Below the pieces are notes generated by a model, which was not told where the DNA came from, ran no database searches, and worked only from the letters and a program-made list of their open reading frames with translations. Made by a program: the position numbers and the translations under genes. This document shows positions 8,038 through 16,903 of a stretch of DNA of 51,876 nt, one piece after another. Source of the DNA: an uncultured Rhodospirillales bacterium. GTDB lineage: Bacteria; Pseudomonadota; Alphaproteobacteria; RF32; CAG-239. Where the stretch lies: contig CACWLK010000010.1 of the NCBI GenBank assembly GCA_902761715.1, positions 1-51,876 of the forward strand, written 5' to 3'. How positions within the stretch are numbered: position 1 is the stretch's first letter; the number at the start of each line of letters is the position of its first letter.

Positions 8038-9492
8038 ATGAGTGATAAGGCAGAAATAAAACAAATCATTGATGAAAGTGGTGACAAGTACAAATACGGC
8101 TTTGTTACCGACATTGATTCGGATACGGCTCCCAAAGGCTTATCTGCTGATATCATTCGCCTTATTTCCGCCAAAAAAGGCGAGCCAGATTGGTTGCTTG
8201 AACGCCGCCTCAAAGCATTTGAGTTTTGGCAAACCATGACTGAGCCGACTTGGGCAAAACTCGCTTATGACAAGGTTGATTATCAGGATTTATACTATTA
8301 TTCGGCACCAAAACAAAAAGTCGCTCCGAAAAGCCTTGATGAGGTTAATCCTGAACTTTTAAAAACCTACGACAAACTCGGCATTCCCCTTAAAGAACAA
8401 GAAGTTCTTGCCGGTGTTGTCGCAGTAGATGCCGTTTTTGACAGTGTTTCGGTTGCGACTACATATCGTGCCAAATTGGCCGAAAAGGGCGTCATTTTCT
8501 GCTCGATATCCGAGGCAATTCGTGAACACCCTGATTTGGTCAAACAATATCTCGGTTCGGTTGTGCCATACACCGATAACTTTTTTGCCTGCCTTAATTC
8601 CGCAGTGTTTACCGACGGGTCATTTGTGTATATTCCCAAGGGCGTTCGTTGCCCCATGGAGCTCTCCACTTATTTTCGCATTAACGCCAAAAATACCGGT
8701 CAATTCGAGCGCACATTAATTATTGCCGACGACGATAGCTATGTCTCGTATTTGGAGGGGTGCACAGCTCCTCAGCGTGATGAAAATCAGCTCCATGCCG
8801 CAATTGTTGAAATTGTGGTCTTAAACAATGCTGAAGTCAAATATTCCACGGTTCAAAACTGGTACCCCGGCGACAAAGACGGCAAAGGCGGTGTCTACAA
8901 TTTTGTAACCAAGCGTGCAGCCTGCCGTGGCATAAATTCCAAGGTTTCATGGACTCAGGTTGAAACCGGTTCAGCCGTAACTTGGAAATATCCGAGTTGC
9001 GTTCTGCAAGGTGATAATTCCGTTGGAGAGTTTTATTCGGTTGCGCTCACAAACAATCATCAGCAGGCAGATACCGGTACCAAAATGATTCATATTGGTA
9101 AAAACACTTCATCACGCATTATTTCCAAAGGTATTTCGGCCGGATTCTCCAACCAGACATATCGCGGTCTTGTGCGTATTGCCCCCAATGCTTCAAATGC
9201 TCGTAACTACTCACAATGCGACAGCCTGCTTATAGGTTCAACCTGCGGTTCACATACGGTTCCGTATGTCGAAAATCGTAGCAAAACTGCACAGCTTGAG
9301 CACGAGGCTACGACCTCAAAAATAAGTGATGAACAGCTGTTTTATTGCCGCAGTCGTGGAATTTCGGAAGAAGATGCCGTAAGTCTTATTGTCAGTGGTT
9401 TTTGCAAAGAGGTAATGCAGCAATTGCCTATGGAATTTGCAATTGAAGCGGCAAAATTAATCAACATCAGCCTTGAAGGGAGTGTCGGATAA
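8038..9492 (+). CDS. sufB: Fe-S cluster assembly scaffold SufB
   Basis: A 484-residue core subunit of the SufBCD scaffold on which Fe-S clusters are built. Family motifs include [45 protein letters not shown] and the C-terminal [24 protein letters not shown]-like positions near [12 protein letters not shown] are also present. Length is normal. It opens the operon. Its stop overlaps the next gene's ATG by one base (TAATG), suggesting coupled translation. Confidence 0.97.
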   Translation: MSDKAEIKQIIDESGDKYKYGFVTDIDSDTAPKGLSADIIRLISAKKGEPDWLLERRLKAFEFWQTMTEPTWAKLAYDKVDYQDLYYYSAPKQKVAPKSLDEVNPELLKTYDKLGIPLKEQEVLAGVVAVDAVFDSVSVATTYRAKLAEKGVIFCSISEAIREHPDLVKQYLGSVVPYTDNFFACLNSAVFTDGSFVYIPKGVRCPMELSTYFRINAKNTGQFERTLIIADDDSYVSYLEGCTAPQRDENQLHAAIVEIVVLNNAEVKYSTVQNWYPGDKDGKGGVYNFVTKRAACRGINSKVSWTQVETGSAVTWKYPSCVLQGDNSVGEFYSVALTNNHQQADTGTKMIHIGKNTSSRIISKGISAGFSNQTYRGLVRIAPNASNARNYSQCDSLLIGSTCGSHTVPYVENRSKTAQLEHEATTSKISDEQLFYCRSRGISEEDAVSLIVSGFCKEVMQQLPMEFAIEAAKLINISLEGSVG

Positions 9493-9770
9493 TGAATACT
9501 TTTGAACGTGCGGTAAAAGTATGGGGCAAAGAGCCTCAAATGTTGCAGGTAATCGAAGAGATGAGTGAACTCACTAAAGAAATCCTGAAGAACGTTAACC
9601 GCAAAAAAGACAACATCAATGAGCTGATTGAGGAAACCGCCGATGTAGAAATTATGCTTGAGCAGCTAAAAGTATGTTACGGAATTTCCGAGCAGGTTGC
9701 CGATTATAAAGTTTCAAAGCTCAAAAAAATCGACCAGCGTCTTGATGAATGGGAGAAGAAAAATGGCTGA
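9492..9770 (+). CDS. MazG-like nucleotide pyrophosphohydrolase
   Basis: A 92-residue single-domain protein of the all-alpha NTP pyrophosphohydrolase type. Two acidic motifs define the metal site: EEMSELTKE near residues 18-26 and EETADVEIMLEQL near 43-55 (EExxE and ExxD). Members hydrolyse nucleoside triphosphates to monophosphates, but the substrate here is unknown. It lies inside the suf operon, overlapping sufB by 1 base and sufC by 8, so it must be co-expressed. It is not a standard Suf component. House-cleaning of damaged nucleotides during oxidative or iron stress would be a guess. Confidence 0.8.
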   Translation: MNTFERAVKVWGKEPQMLQVIEEMSELTKEILKNVNRKKDNINELIEETADVEIMLEQLKVCYGISEQVADYKVSKLKKIDQRLDEWEKKNG

Positions 9771-10521
9771 TCCGTTGCTTAAAATTGAAGACTTGTGTGC
9801 TCAAGTTGCCGGCAAAGAAATCATTAAAAATTTTAACCTTACCATCAATGAGGGCGAGGTTCATGCCGTTATGGGGCCCAACGGCGCCGGAAAATCAACT
9901 TTGTCCCACGTTTTGACCGGCAAACCCGGTTATGAAGTTACTTCAGGACACGTTTGGTTCAAAGGCAAGGATTTGCTCAAAATGTCGGTTGAGGATCGTG
10001 CCCGTGAAGGCTTGTTTTTGATTATGCAATATCCGGTAGAAATCCCCGGCGTTCCGGTTACCAGCTTTTTAAAACATGCCGTTAATGCTCAAAGACAATA
10101 CAATAACGAGCCCGAACTTGACACTATGGAATTTATAAAACTGTTGCGTGAAGAAGCTAAAAAACTTGGTATTGATGCCGAAATGCTTAAACGTCCGGTA
10201 AATGTCGGATTTTCCGGCGGAGAGAAAAAACGCTTGGAAGCCCTGCAAATGACAATTCTTAAACCGTCTTTGGCAATTTTGGACGAGGCTGATTCCGGAC
10301 TTGATATTGATGCAATCAAAGTTGTTTCCAACGGCGTTAACGCACTTATGAATGAGCATCGTGCATTATTGATTATTACGCACTATCAAAAACTGCTTAC
10401 TTATATCAAGCCTGATTTTGTGCACGTTTTTGCTGACGGACACATTGTAAAATCCGGCAACAGCAGTTTGTCAGAAGAAATCGAACAAAACGGCTATGCC
10501 GCCTATACAAAGGAGCAATAA
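9763..10521 (+). CDS. sufC: Fe-S assembly ATPase SufC
   Basis: A 252-residue ABC-type ATPase of the SufBCD scaffold. It shows Walker A (GPNGAGKST, about residues 39-47), the SufC-type signature FSGGEKKRLEALQ, Walker B with LAILDEADSGLDIDA, and the H-loop ITHYQ. The start at 9763 gives the typical MADPLLKIEDL N-terminus and overlaps the MazG-like gene by 8 bases. A longer in-frame start would lie well inside that gene. sufD begins in the TAATG at its stop. Confidence 0.97.
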   Translation: MADPLLKIEDLCAQVAGKEIIKNFNLTINEGEVHAVMGPNGAGKSTLSHVLTGKPGYEVTSGHVWFKGKDLLKMSVEDRAREGLFLIMQYPVEIPGVPVTSFLKHAVNAQRQYNNEPELDTMEFIKLLREEAKKLGIDAEMLKRPVNVGFSGGEKKRLEALQMTILKPSLAILDEADSGLDIDAIKVVSNGVNALMNEHRALLIITHYQKLLTYIKPDFVHVFADGHIVKSGNSSLSEEIEQNGYAAYTKEQ

Positions 10522-11864
10522 TGTCAGGGTTGCTGTCAGACATTGCCTTGTTCGGCGCCGATATTCCATGGCTTGACGGTTTGCGTTCTCGTGGTCGTTC
10601 GGCGTTTGTTTTACCGACGGCTAAAACAGAAGCTTGGAAATATACTAAACTCCACGCCTTGCAACGAGATGACTTTGTGTATTCACCATCAAAATTTTTG
10701 GAAGAACTTGAAGGCGTGGCAGATTCTGATGATGAATGTGGGTGCACCTGCGGTTGTGGACACCATCACGAGCATGAAGATTGCGGTTGCGGTGGTCATT
10801 GCCAGTGTGCCCACAAACCGCGATTATATATTGATTTACCTTTTGATGCATATCAAATCCATTTTTATAACGGCAAATTTATGCCTCTTTATCCGGCTCT
10901 TCCCGTCGGTGTTGAAGTCATGACTTTAATGCAGGCGGTGGTTGAAGGCGAGGCCAAAAACTATGTCGGTAAATATATTGATTTGCAAAAATATCCTTTT
11001 GCCGCCCTCAATACGGCAATGCTTGAAGAGGGATTGTTTGTCAAAGTTGATGCCGGAGTCAGCCTGCAAAAACCTCTGATGTTTATATACCACACTCAGA
11101 CCGAAAATCCTTTGGTCAGCAATATTCGTAATATATTTATCGCCGGTAAAAATTCCTCATTTGAAATTGTTGAATATTTTTATCACGTCGGTGGTGATAA
11201 AGACTGCTATTTTAACAATATTGTTAACGAGTTTTATCTGTCAGCACAGGCAAACGTAAAACACTACAAATTCCAAAACGAGGCTTTCAAAGCAGTTCAT
11301 ATTGCCCTCAACTATGTCAATGTGCGTGAAGGAGCATTTTATAAAAGTTTCTGCCTGCAAAAGGGAGCCGACTTGGGGCGTAATGAGACCAAAGTTGATT
11401 TAGTGCAGGAACAAGCCCAAGCTCAAGTTGATGCCGCATACATTATGAACGGTTGGGCAACTCTGGACACTACGACCGATGTCGAACACCTGTCATCATC
11501 AACCAGCTCCGACCAGTTGGTAAAAGGTGTTGTCGGCGGGCAGGCTAAAGGTGTTTTTCAAGGCAAAATCAGTATTGTCAAAGACGCGCAAGAAACTGAA
11601 GGTCATCAACTGCACCGTGCACTTTTGCTGTCAGATACCGCCGAAATTGATGTCAAACCCGAACTCGAAATCTATGCCGATAATGTCAAATGTTCTCATG
11701 GTGCCGCTTGCGGAGAGCTTGACCAAAACCAGTTGTTTTATATGCGTTCTCGCGGTATCGGGGAGGACGAGGCCAAACAAATTTTGATTGATGCTTATTT
11801 ACTGGAAGTAATCAGTCGCATTGATAACGAACAAATTAAAGAATGGATTTTATCAAATGTATGA
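10521..11864 (+). CDS. sufD: Fe-S assembly protein SufD with Cys/His-rich insertion
   Basis: A 447-residue paralogue of SufB and third scaffold subunit. The N-terminal SufD region has KTEAWKYTKL. The β-helix core and the C-terminal VKCSHGAACGELDQNQLFYMRSRGI are typical. Unusual is an insertion at about residues 69-99 (nt 10725-10817) with eight Cys and six His within 26 residues, arranged as CGCTCGCGHHH then DCGCGGHCQCAH. It looks like a metal-binding segment and lies between the N-terminal helical part and the core. The reading frame is continuous on both sides, so it is not a sequencing artefact by frame. It overlaps sufC by 1 base and sufS by 8. Confidence 0.94.
   Translation: MSGLLSDIALFGADIPWLDGLRSRGRSAFVLPTAKTEAWKYTKLHALQRDDFVYSPSKFLEELEGVADSDDECGCTCGCGHHHEHEDCGCGGHCQCAHKPRLYIDLPFDAYQIHFYNGKFMPLYPALPVGVEVMTLMQAVVEGEAKNYVGKYIDLQKYPFAALNTAMLEEGLFVKVDAGVSLQKPLMFIYHTQTENPLVSNIRNIFIAGKNSSFEIVEYFYHVGGDKDCYFNNIVNEFYLSAQANVKHYKFQNEAFKAVHIALNYVNVREGAFYKSFCLQKGADLGRNETKVDLVQEQAQAQVDAAYIMNGWATLDTTTDVEHLSSSTSSDQLVKGVVGGQAKGVFQGKISIVKDAQETEGHQLHRALLLSDTAEIDVKPELEIYADNVKCSHGAACGELDQNQLFYMRSRGIGEDEAKQILIDAYLLEVISRIDNEQIKEWILSNV
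10725..10817 (+). other. Cys/His-rich segment within SufD
   Basis: This stretch encodes residues 69-99 of SufD. Cys lie at 73, 75, 77, 79, 88, 90, 94 and 96; His at 81-83, 85, 93 and 98, with Gly, Asp and Glu between. The DNA is locally GC-rich (repeated TGCGG/TGTGG units) relative to its surroundings. Metal binding is inferred from composition only. Confidence 0.75.
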
Positions 11865-13071
11865 TGTTGAGAAAATTCGCAGTGACTTTCCTGCTTTGTC
11901 ATTGAGCATAAATGGACACGTTAACACCTTTTTGGACACAGCTGCATCTGCTCAAAAGCCACAGGTTGTAATTGACAGCATTGTCAAAATGTATACTCAA
12001 ACCTATGCCAATGTCCACCGTGGCAGTTACTATTTGTCCGAAATGGCAACCGAGGCCTATGAAAATGCCCGCCGAATTGTTAAAGATTTTATCAACGCCA
12101 AAACCGAAAACGAGATTGTTTTTACTCGTTCTGCCACCGAAGGCATGAACCTTGTCGCTTCTTCTTGGGGGCTTAATAACCTCCACCAAGGAGACGAAGT
12201 CCTCCTTTCTGAAGCTGAACACCACGGCAATCTTGTTCCTTGGCAGAATACATGCGAAAAAACCGGTGCCACATTGCGCTTTTTTAAGGTTAATGATGAC
12301 GGAAGTTTTGATATTGAGAATTTTTATAACCTATTGAATCCAAAAGTAAAAATGGTTGCTGTTACCGGTATGTCCAATGTTTTGGGTACGGTTTTCCCGA
12401 TTAAAGAAATTGCCCATGCCGCCCATCTTGCCGGTGCTCTATGTATGGTAGATGCCTGCCAAAGCATTGTCCATACTCCGACCGATGTTCAGGATATAGG
12501 TTGCGATTTTCTGGCTTTTTCAGGACACAAACTTTATGGTCCGAGCGGTATAGGTTGCCTATACGGACGCTATGAATTGCTTGCAGAAATGCCTCCCTAC
12601 CAGTTCGGTGGCGATATGATTGAAAATGTTACCTATGAAAAAACAACATTTACCACCCCTCCGGCTCGTTTTGAGGCCGGCACACCGGCAATTGTGCAGG
12701 CAGTAGGATTGGGAACAGCATTACAATATTTGCAGTCATTAGGCATGGCAAACGTTGAAGCTCACGAGCAAGAATTAATAAAATATACAAATGAGCGCTT
12801 GGCTGAAATTTCTGACTTAAAAGTTATTGGTACTGCACCGAATAAAGGTGGCGTTTTTTCCTTTGTATTAGGAAACATACATCCCCAAGACGTCGCATTT
12901 ATATTAGATAAAGAAGGTGTGGCAATCCGCACCGGACACCACTGCGCTCAACCGATTGTCAACCGTATGGGGCACACTTCTTTAGCACGAGCCTCTTTTG
13001 GTCTTTATACCAACCATGCCGATATTGATAGATTTGTTGCCGCTTTACAAAAAGCCAAAACATTTTTTTAG
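11857..13071 (+). CDS. sufS: cysteine desulfurase SufS
   Basis: A 404-residue PLP enzyme that takes sulfur from cysteine and passes it as persulfide to SufE. Visible are the PLP Lys in FSGHKLYGPSGIGCLYG, the aspartate in VDACQSIVH, and the C-terminal RTGHHCAQP with the persulfide Cys, which marks group II (SufS-type) desulfurases. The start at 11857 overlaps sufD by 8 bases and gives the normal family length. Its partner SufE is encoded alone about 5.8 kb downstream. Confidence 0.96.
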   Translation: MYDVEKIRSDFPALSLSINGHVNTFLDTAASAQKPQVVIDSIVKMYTQTYANVHRGSYYLSEMATEAYENARRIVKDFINAKTENEIVFTRSATEGMNLVASSWGLNNLHQGDEVLLSEAEHHGNLVPWQNTCEKTGATLRFFKVNDDGSFDIENFYNLLNPKVKMVAVTGMSNVLGTVFPIKEIAHAAHLAGALCMVDACQSIVHTPTDVQDIGCDFLAFSGHKLYGPSGIGCLYGRYELLAEMPPYQFGGDMIENVTYEKTTFTTPPARFEAGTPAIVQAVGLGTALQYLQSLGMANVEAHEQELIKYTNERLAEISDLKVIGTAPNKGGVFSFVLGNIHPQDVAFILDKEGVAIRTGHHCAQPIVNRMGHTSLARASFGLYTNHADIDRFVAALQKAKTFF

Positions 13072-13082
13072 TGGACAGTGTT

Positions 13083-13505
13083 ATGAGTGAAGAACAAAAT
13101 ATTAACGATAACGAAGCAGAACTTTTGAAAGCCTTTGCCGAACAAGCACCGGTTGAGGAATTTAGTGTAAAAGAGGGCACCCCGCTTGCCCCCAATACTC
13201 CAAAATCTACTAAAGAGCAGATTATTGAAGCCCTGCGCACAATCTGTGATCCAGAGATTATGATTAATATTTACGATTTGGGGTTAGTTTATGACATTCG
13301 CCAACTAGACAACGGCGATGTTGAAATTGATATGACCTTGACAGCTCCCACTTGTCCGGTTGCCGGTGTTCTCCCCGGTCAAGCCGCTGCCGCTGTTGCC
13401 GCCTTGGATGGCGTTGGTGTTGCAACCGTCAATCTGGTCTGGGAACCTGCTTGGTCAATCGAGCGTTTAAGCGATGAAGCCAAGGCTCTTTTAGAAATGT
13501 TTTAA
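13083..13505 (+). CDS. sufT: SufT/MIP18-type DUF59 Fe-S assembly protein
   Basis: A 140-residue protein with an acidic N-terminal extension of about 40 residues. The DUF59 domain follows: TICDPEIMINIYDLGLVYDI, a central LTAPTCPVAG with the conserved Cys, and VNLVWEPAWSIERLSDEAK. Family members help mature Fe-S proteins. The ATG at 13083 has GGA 7 bases upstream. An alternative GTG at 13071 overlaps the sufS stop but lacks a site. It ends the suf operon. No SufA or SufU is encoded here. Confidence 0.88.
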   Translation: MSEEQNINDNEAELLKAFAEQAPVEEFSVKEGTPLAPNTPKSTKEQIIEALRTICDPEIMINIYDLGLVYDIRQLDNGDVEIDMTLTAPTCPVAGVLPGQAAAAVAALDGVGVATVNLVWEPAWSIERLSDEAKALLEMF

Positions 13506-13609
13506 TTTTATCCACAGCCCCCTAACGACTCGTGAATTTTAACCTCTTGTTAACCATTGAAACTTATTCTGCAATAAAGGACTAATAGTCATTTTTTTGG
13601 AGAATTGAT

Positions 13610-16600
13610 ATGAAAAACAATGGGCTGTCGGCAATTTTGCTAACCGGAACACTCATCAGCACACCGGCGCTGGCCGATGTATCTATATTAGATGTATTAA
13701 ACGGTTCTACATCTAATTTTACTTGGAGCGATTCTGATTTTACTGATGCAACGCCAATCGATGGTTGGTCCGGTAAAGGAGTAATCTATGATCCGGTCGC
13801 TAGCGCGAACGTATACTACAAATATACTTTGCCAACTGGTTATACGGGTTTTGGCAGTAACACTAGTGAGACAACTAGCTTAGAGTACCTCCTTAATGAA
13901 AAATTATTTTCTACCGAACTTTATCTATACAACGATCAAAATTATTCCAATGCTGAGACTTATTGGGATTCTGCCGGAAGCACGCTTACAAACTACAATC
14001 AAGCCGGTAGCTTTATCGGTGACTGGGTAGGTCCGAGTTCAAATGATTCTAGCTATTCTATATTGAACCAAAACAACCAAAGTGTTGAAAAGACTACCAT
14101 CGGTAATCTGACCGGTAGCTTTATCGGCACTTCCGGCATCCAAAACATAATGTCCGCAGAAGCTGACCGCGAACATGGTTATCGTGTTGAAATCGGCGAT
14201 ATTGTTGCCCAAGTAATCGGAGCCAACAATAACAGCTTTTTATATAACTATTCCGGCACAGTTGGTAACATCAGTGCCAACTACATTGTCGACAACATTG
14301 CATCTTCCGGCGATACCGAAGGCAAAGGCGGTTTTATCCATAACCAGGGTATAATTGATTTTTACTATCAACCGCAATATGCTTATGGTTCAAGCACAGC
14401 CACTACAACTCCCGAACAGTTTTCGGCAGTTATCGGTAACATATCCGGCACTATTGCCAACAACGTCGCTCGTGGTACACCGGCCGCCGGTGGCGCCATT
14501 TATAACCACTACGGACAAATTGGCACCATCAGTGGCAATTTAATCGGCAACCGCGTGATTGAAGATACCGGTCCAGGAACCGGATCAGCCGAAACCACTC
14601 GTCCGACAACCAGCGAAGTCATTTCTTATCCTAGTATTACCGGCGGTGCCATCAACAACTATAACGGCAAAATCGGCACCATAACCAGCACTACAATTTC
14701 GGACAACTCTGCATATGGTGATCGCGGGGCTGCCGGTGGCGCCATTTATAATGAAGCCAGCCTTTATGCCCAGGGGCAGGATGCCAGCAACGGCACAGAA
14801 GTTTGGAAAGACAATGGAATTTACGGCCAGGCGATGAACATTAACGGCAGCACTTTTAACGGCAACTCTGCTCATTCTAATAGTCGTGAGGCAGCCGGTG
14901 GCGCAATTGCCCATTTGTTTGGCGTTAACAGTACTTGGAATGAAGACACCAGTACGTCTTTGTCTGATTTGACCGCATCAGGCTATACGGCTCGCGACTA
15001 TGATTCTATGATCAGTACGCTCCAATCACAAGCCGCGCTTAACCTGATTAATACTTCGTTTATTAACAACTCGGTTACTTCAAGTTCTTCCAACGCCTAT
15101 GGCGGCGCCATTTACAGTACCGGTGATGTTAATATCGAAGCCAAAAATGCCGTTACTTCATTGTTCAGCGGTAACACCGCTAACGGTGAAAGCAATGCCA
15201 TCTTTATGGATACACCGATGATTTATTCCAACACCGGTAGTAGCACAGCATATTATGCCAACTTAAATTTGCACCCGCAATCAAGCGGTAATATTCAGTT
15301 TGATGATGCAATCGACGGCACCAGCTATAATGTAAACCTCTATGGTGATGGTAGCGGAGAAGTCAGATTTTATAACAACGTCAAAAACATTCATAATTTG
15401 AATTTGGCACAGAATTCATCAATGCACCTCGGAAAAACATCAAGTGTTTACGCCGACAACATGATGAGTCGCTCCAGCGGCACGGTTGTAACCCCGGGCG
15501 CCGGACTTAATAATCCGATAATTACCCTTGATGTGGAAGTCGACCAAGGTAATTCCACCGTTAATACTCCGAAAATTTATATCAGTCAGGATGTCAGTGG
15601 TGATTATCAGGTTATTGTTAACTCTCTTAACACTTATGAGTTGAGCGACTACACCGACGCTATTGTTCCGTTCCTGTTTGCTCCGAATGATAGCACTTCT
15701 ACCTCATCGAGTTTTACCATTGCTCGTATAATCGGTAGCCCATATATGTGGAAGAGCGGTGTTAATGTTAATGGGGAAACCTCTGGTTCTACTTGGTACC
15801 TTGACTTAGATGAGCCAGATCCAGACCCTGATCCGGACCCAGACCCTGATCCAGATCCCGATCCGGACCCCGATCCCGATCCCGATCCGGAACCGACACC
15901 AAAGCCGACCAGAGAAATAACTCCTGAAGTTGTTGCGGCAATCGGTCTGCACGAAGCTGCTATCGAACAAACTCGCAGTCTGGTTCACAATGTTCGTTCC
16001 AAAGTTGAAGCTCAACGTGAATTCTGCCCGAGTTGCGGTGTTTATGACTGGGGTTGGGACTATCGCAAACTCAACAACTTCTGGGTATTGGCACAGGGCG
16101 ATGATGCAAATATAGACAAACACGTTGAAATGGAAGCCAAAATCCGCGGCGTAGAAGCAGGTCTTGATTTCCAAGGCGACTTCCATAACACGCTGGGGCT
16201 GTTCGCATCATATCGTCAGGGTGAATACGAGCTTACCGGCAAAGGTGACAAATACAGCTCAAAAATCGGCTCTGATATCGATATTGATAGCTATATTGCC
16301 GGCTTATACTACCGCTATGACCGCAACCGCAACTGGGCATTTGCCAGCGTTTATGCCGGTATTCAGGAAGCCGAAGTCGCAACTCGTGATAACATTGCCA
16401 AGTTTAAGACTGACGGTACTGAATTCGGTGCCAGTTTAGAACTCGGCCATGTAATTGCTCTGACCAGAACTCTGACTCTTGATCCGAGTGTCGGTGTATA
16501 CTATACACAAATTGACTTTGACGAGACTAAGGATAATGTCGGCAAACAATACACTTGGGAAGAAATCCAACATTTGGAAGCTGAACTCGGTGCTAAACTT

Positions 16601-16852
16601 GAACAACAATTCAGCGATGCCAAAGTTTACATCAAGCCGAGTGTTATTCAGACATTTACCAAAAATGACAGTGTCCTCATTACCGGTTTGCCTGAAATTG
16701 ATACCTACAAAGATCAAACCCTCGGACGTATTGAAGCCGGTCTCCGTCTTGGCATTACACATGCCCTGTCGGGGTACGCATGGGGTAACTACACATTCGG
16801 TTCCGATTATGATGCCGTTTCATTGGGAGCCGGTTTGAACTACGCCTGGTAG
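13610..16852 (+). CDS. Pmp-like autotransporter (paralogue 1)
   Basis: A 1080-residue outer-membrane protein. A signal peptide (cleavage after ALA, about residue 23) is followed by a passenger rich in GGAI repeats (GGAIYN, GGAINN, GGAIAH) and FxxN-type repeats (TFNGN, SFINN, LFSGN), as in chlamydial Pmp adhesins. A (Asp-Pro)12 linker comes near residues 736-760. A helical linker with CPSCG (Cys806, Cys809) leads into a C-terminal β-barrel of about 260 residues ending in Trp. GGAG precedes the ATG. The gene is monocistronic with its own terminator. The C-terminal half closely matches the gene at 48355. A surface adhesin is likely; the ligand is unknown. Confidence 0.9.
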   Translation: MKNNGLSAILLTGTLISTPALADVSILDVLNGSTSNFTWSDSDFTDATPIDGWSGKGVIYDPVASANVYYKYTLPTGYTGFGSNTSETTSLEYLLNEKLFSTELYLYNDQNYSNAETYWDSAGSTLTNYNQAGSFIGDWVGPSSNDSSYSILNQNNQSVEKTTIGNLTGSFIGTSGIQNIMSAEADREHGYRVEIGDIVAQVIGANNNSFLYNYSGTVGNISANYIVDNIASSGDTEGKGGFIHNQGIIDFYYQPQYAYGSSTATTTPEQFSAVIGNISGTIANNVARGTPAAGGAIYNHYGQIGTISGNLIGNRVIEDTGPGTGSAETTRPTTSEVISYPSITGGAINNYNGKIGTITSTTISDNSAYGDRGAAGGAIYNEASLYAQGQDASNGTEVWKDNGIYGQAMNINGSTFNGNSAHSNSREAAGGAIAHLFGVNSTWNEDTSTSLSDLTASGYTARDYDSMISTLQSQAALNLINTSFINNSVTSSSSNAYGGAIYSTGDVNIEAKNAVTSLFSGNTANGESNAIFMDTPMIYSNTGSSTAYYANLNLHPQSSGNIQFDDAIDGTSYNVNLYGDGSGEVRFYNNVKNIHNLNLAQNSSMHLGKTSSVYADNMMSRSSGTVVTPGAGLNNPIITLDVEVDQGNSTVNTPKIYISQDVSGDYQVIVNSLNTYELSDYTDAIVPFLFAPNDSTSTSSSFTIARIIGSPYMWKSGVNVNGETSGSTWYLDLDEPDPDPDPDPDPDPDPDPDPDPDPDPEPTPKPTREITPEVVAAIGLHEAAIEQTRSLVHNVRSKVEAQREFCPSCGVYDWGWDYRKLNNFWVLAQGDDANIDKHVEMEAKIRGVEAGLDFQGDFHNTLGLFASYRQGEYELTGKGDKYSSKIGSDIDIDSYIAGLYYRYDRNRNWAFASVYAGIQEAEVATRDNIAKFKTDGTEFGASLELGHVIALTRTLTLDPSVGVYYTQIDFDETKDNVGKQYTWEEIQHLEAELGAKLEQQFSDAKVYIKPSVIQTFTKNDSVLITGLPEIDTYKDQTLGRIEAGLRLGITHALSGYAWGNYTFGSDYDAVSLGAGLNYAW
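15815..15888 (+). repeat. Asp-Pro hexanucleotide tandem repeat
   Basis: Twelve consecutive copies of a degenerate GAY-CCN unit encode (Asp-Pro)12 between the passenger and barrel of the autotransporter. Units vary at third positions (cca, cct, ccg, ccc), so it is not a perfect microsatellite. Changes in copy number would alter spacer length without shifting the frame. The paralogue at 48355 has only a short NPEYNPDDPQPKP linker here. Confidence 0.9.
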
Positions 16853-16867
16853 TCGGGCATATCACAA

Positions 16868-16903
16868 AAGAGCCGCTTTATTAGAAGCGGCTCTTGATTT
16901 TTT
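16868..16903. terminator. terminator after autotransporter 1
   Basis: AAGAGCCGCTT and AAGCGGCTCTT form a perfect 11-bp stem with a 6-base loop, followed by GATTTTTT. It ends the autotransporter gene; the converging M20 peptidase gene stops just beyond. Confidence 0.9.

Noticed and set aside
15815..15888. CRISPR or minisatellite array
   Set aside because: It is a coding Asp-Pro hexanucleotide repeat inside an autotransporter, with no spacers.
15806..16186. 126-residue minus-strand frame rich in Ile/Arg/Val
   Set aside because: It is the complement of the Asp-Pro repeat and barrel linker; its composition comes from the repeat.
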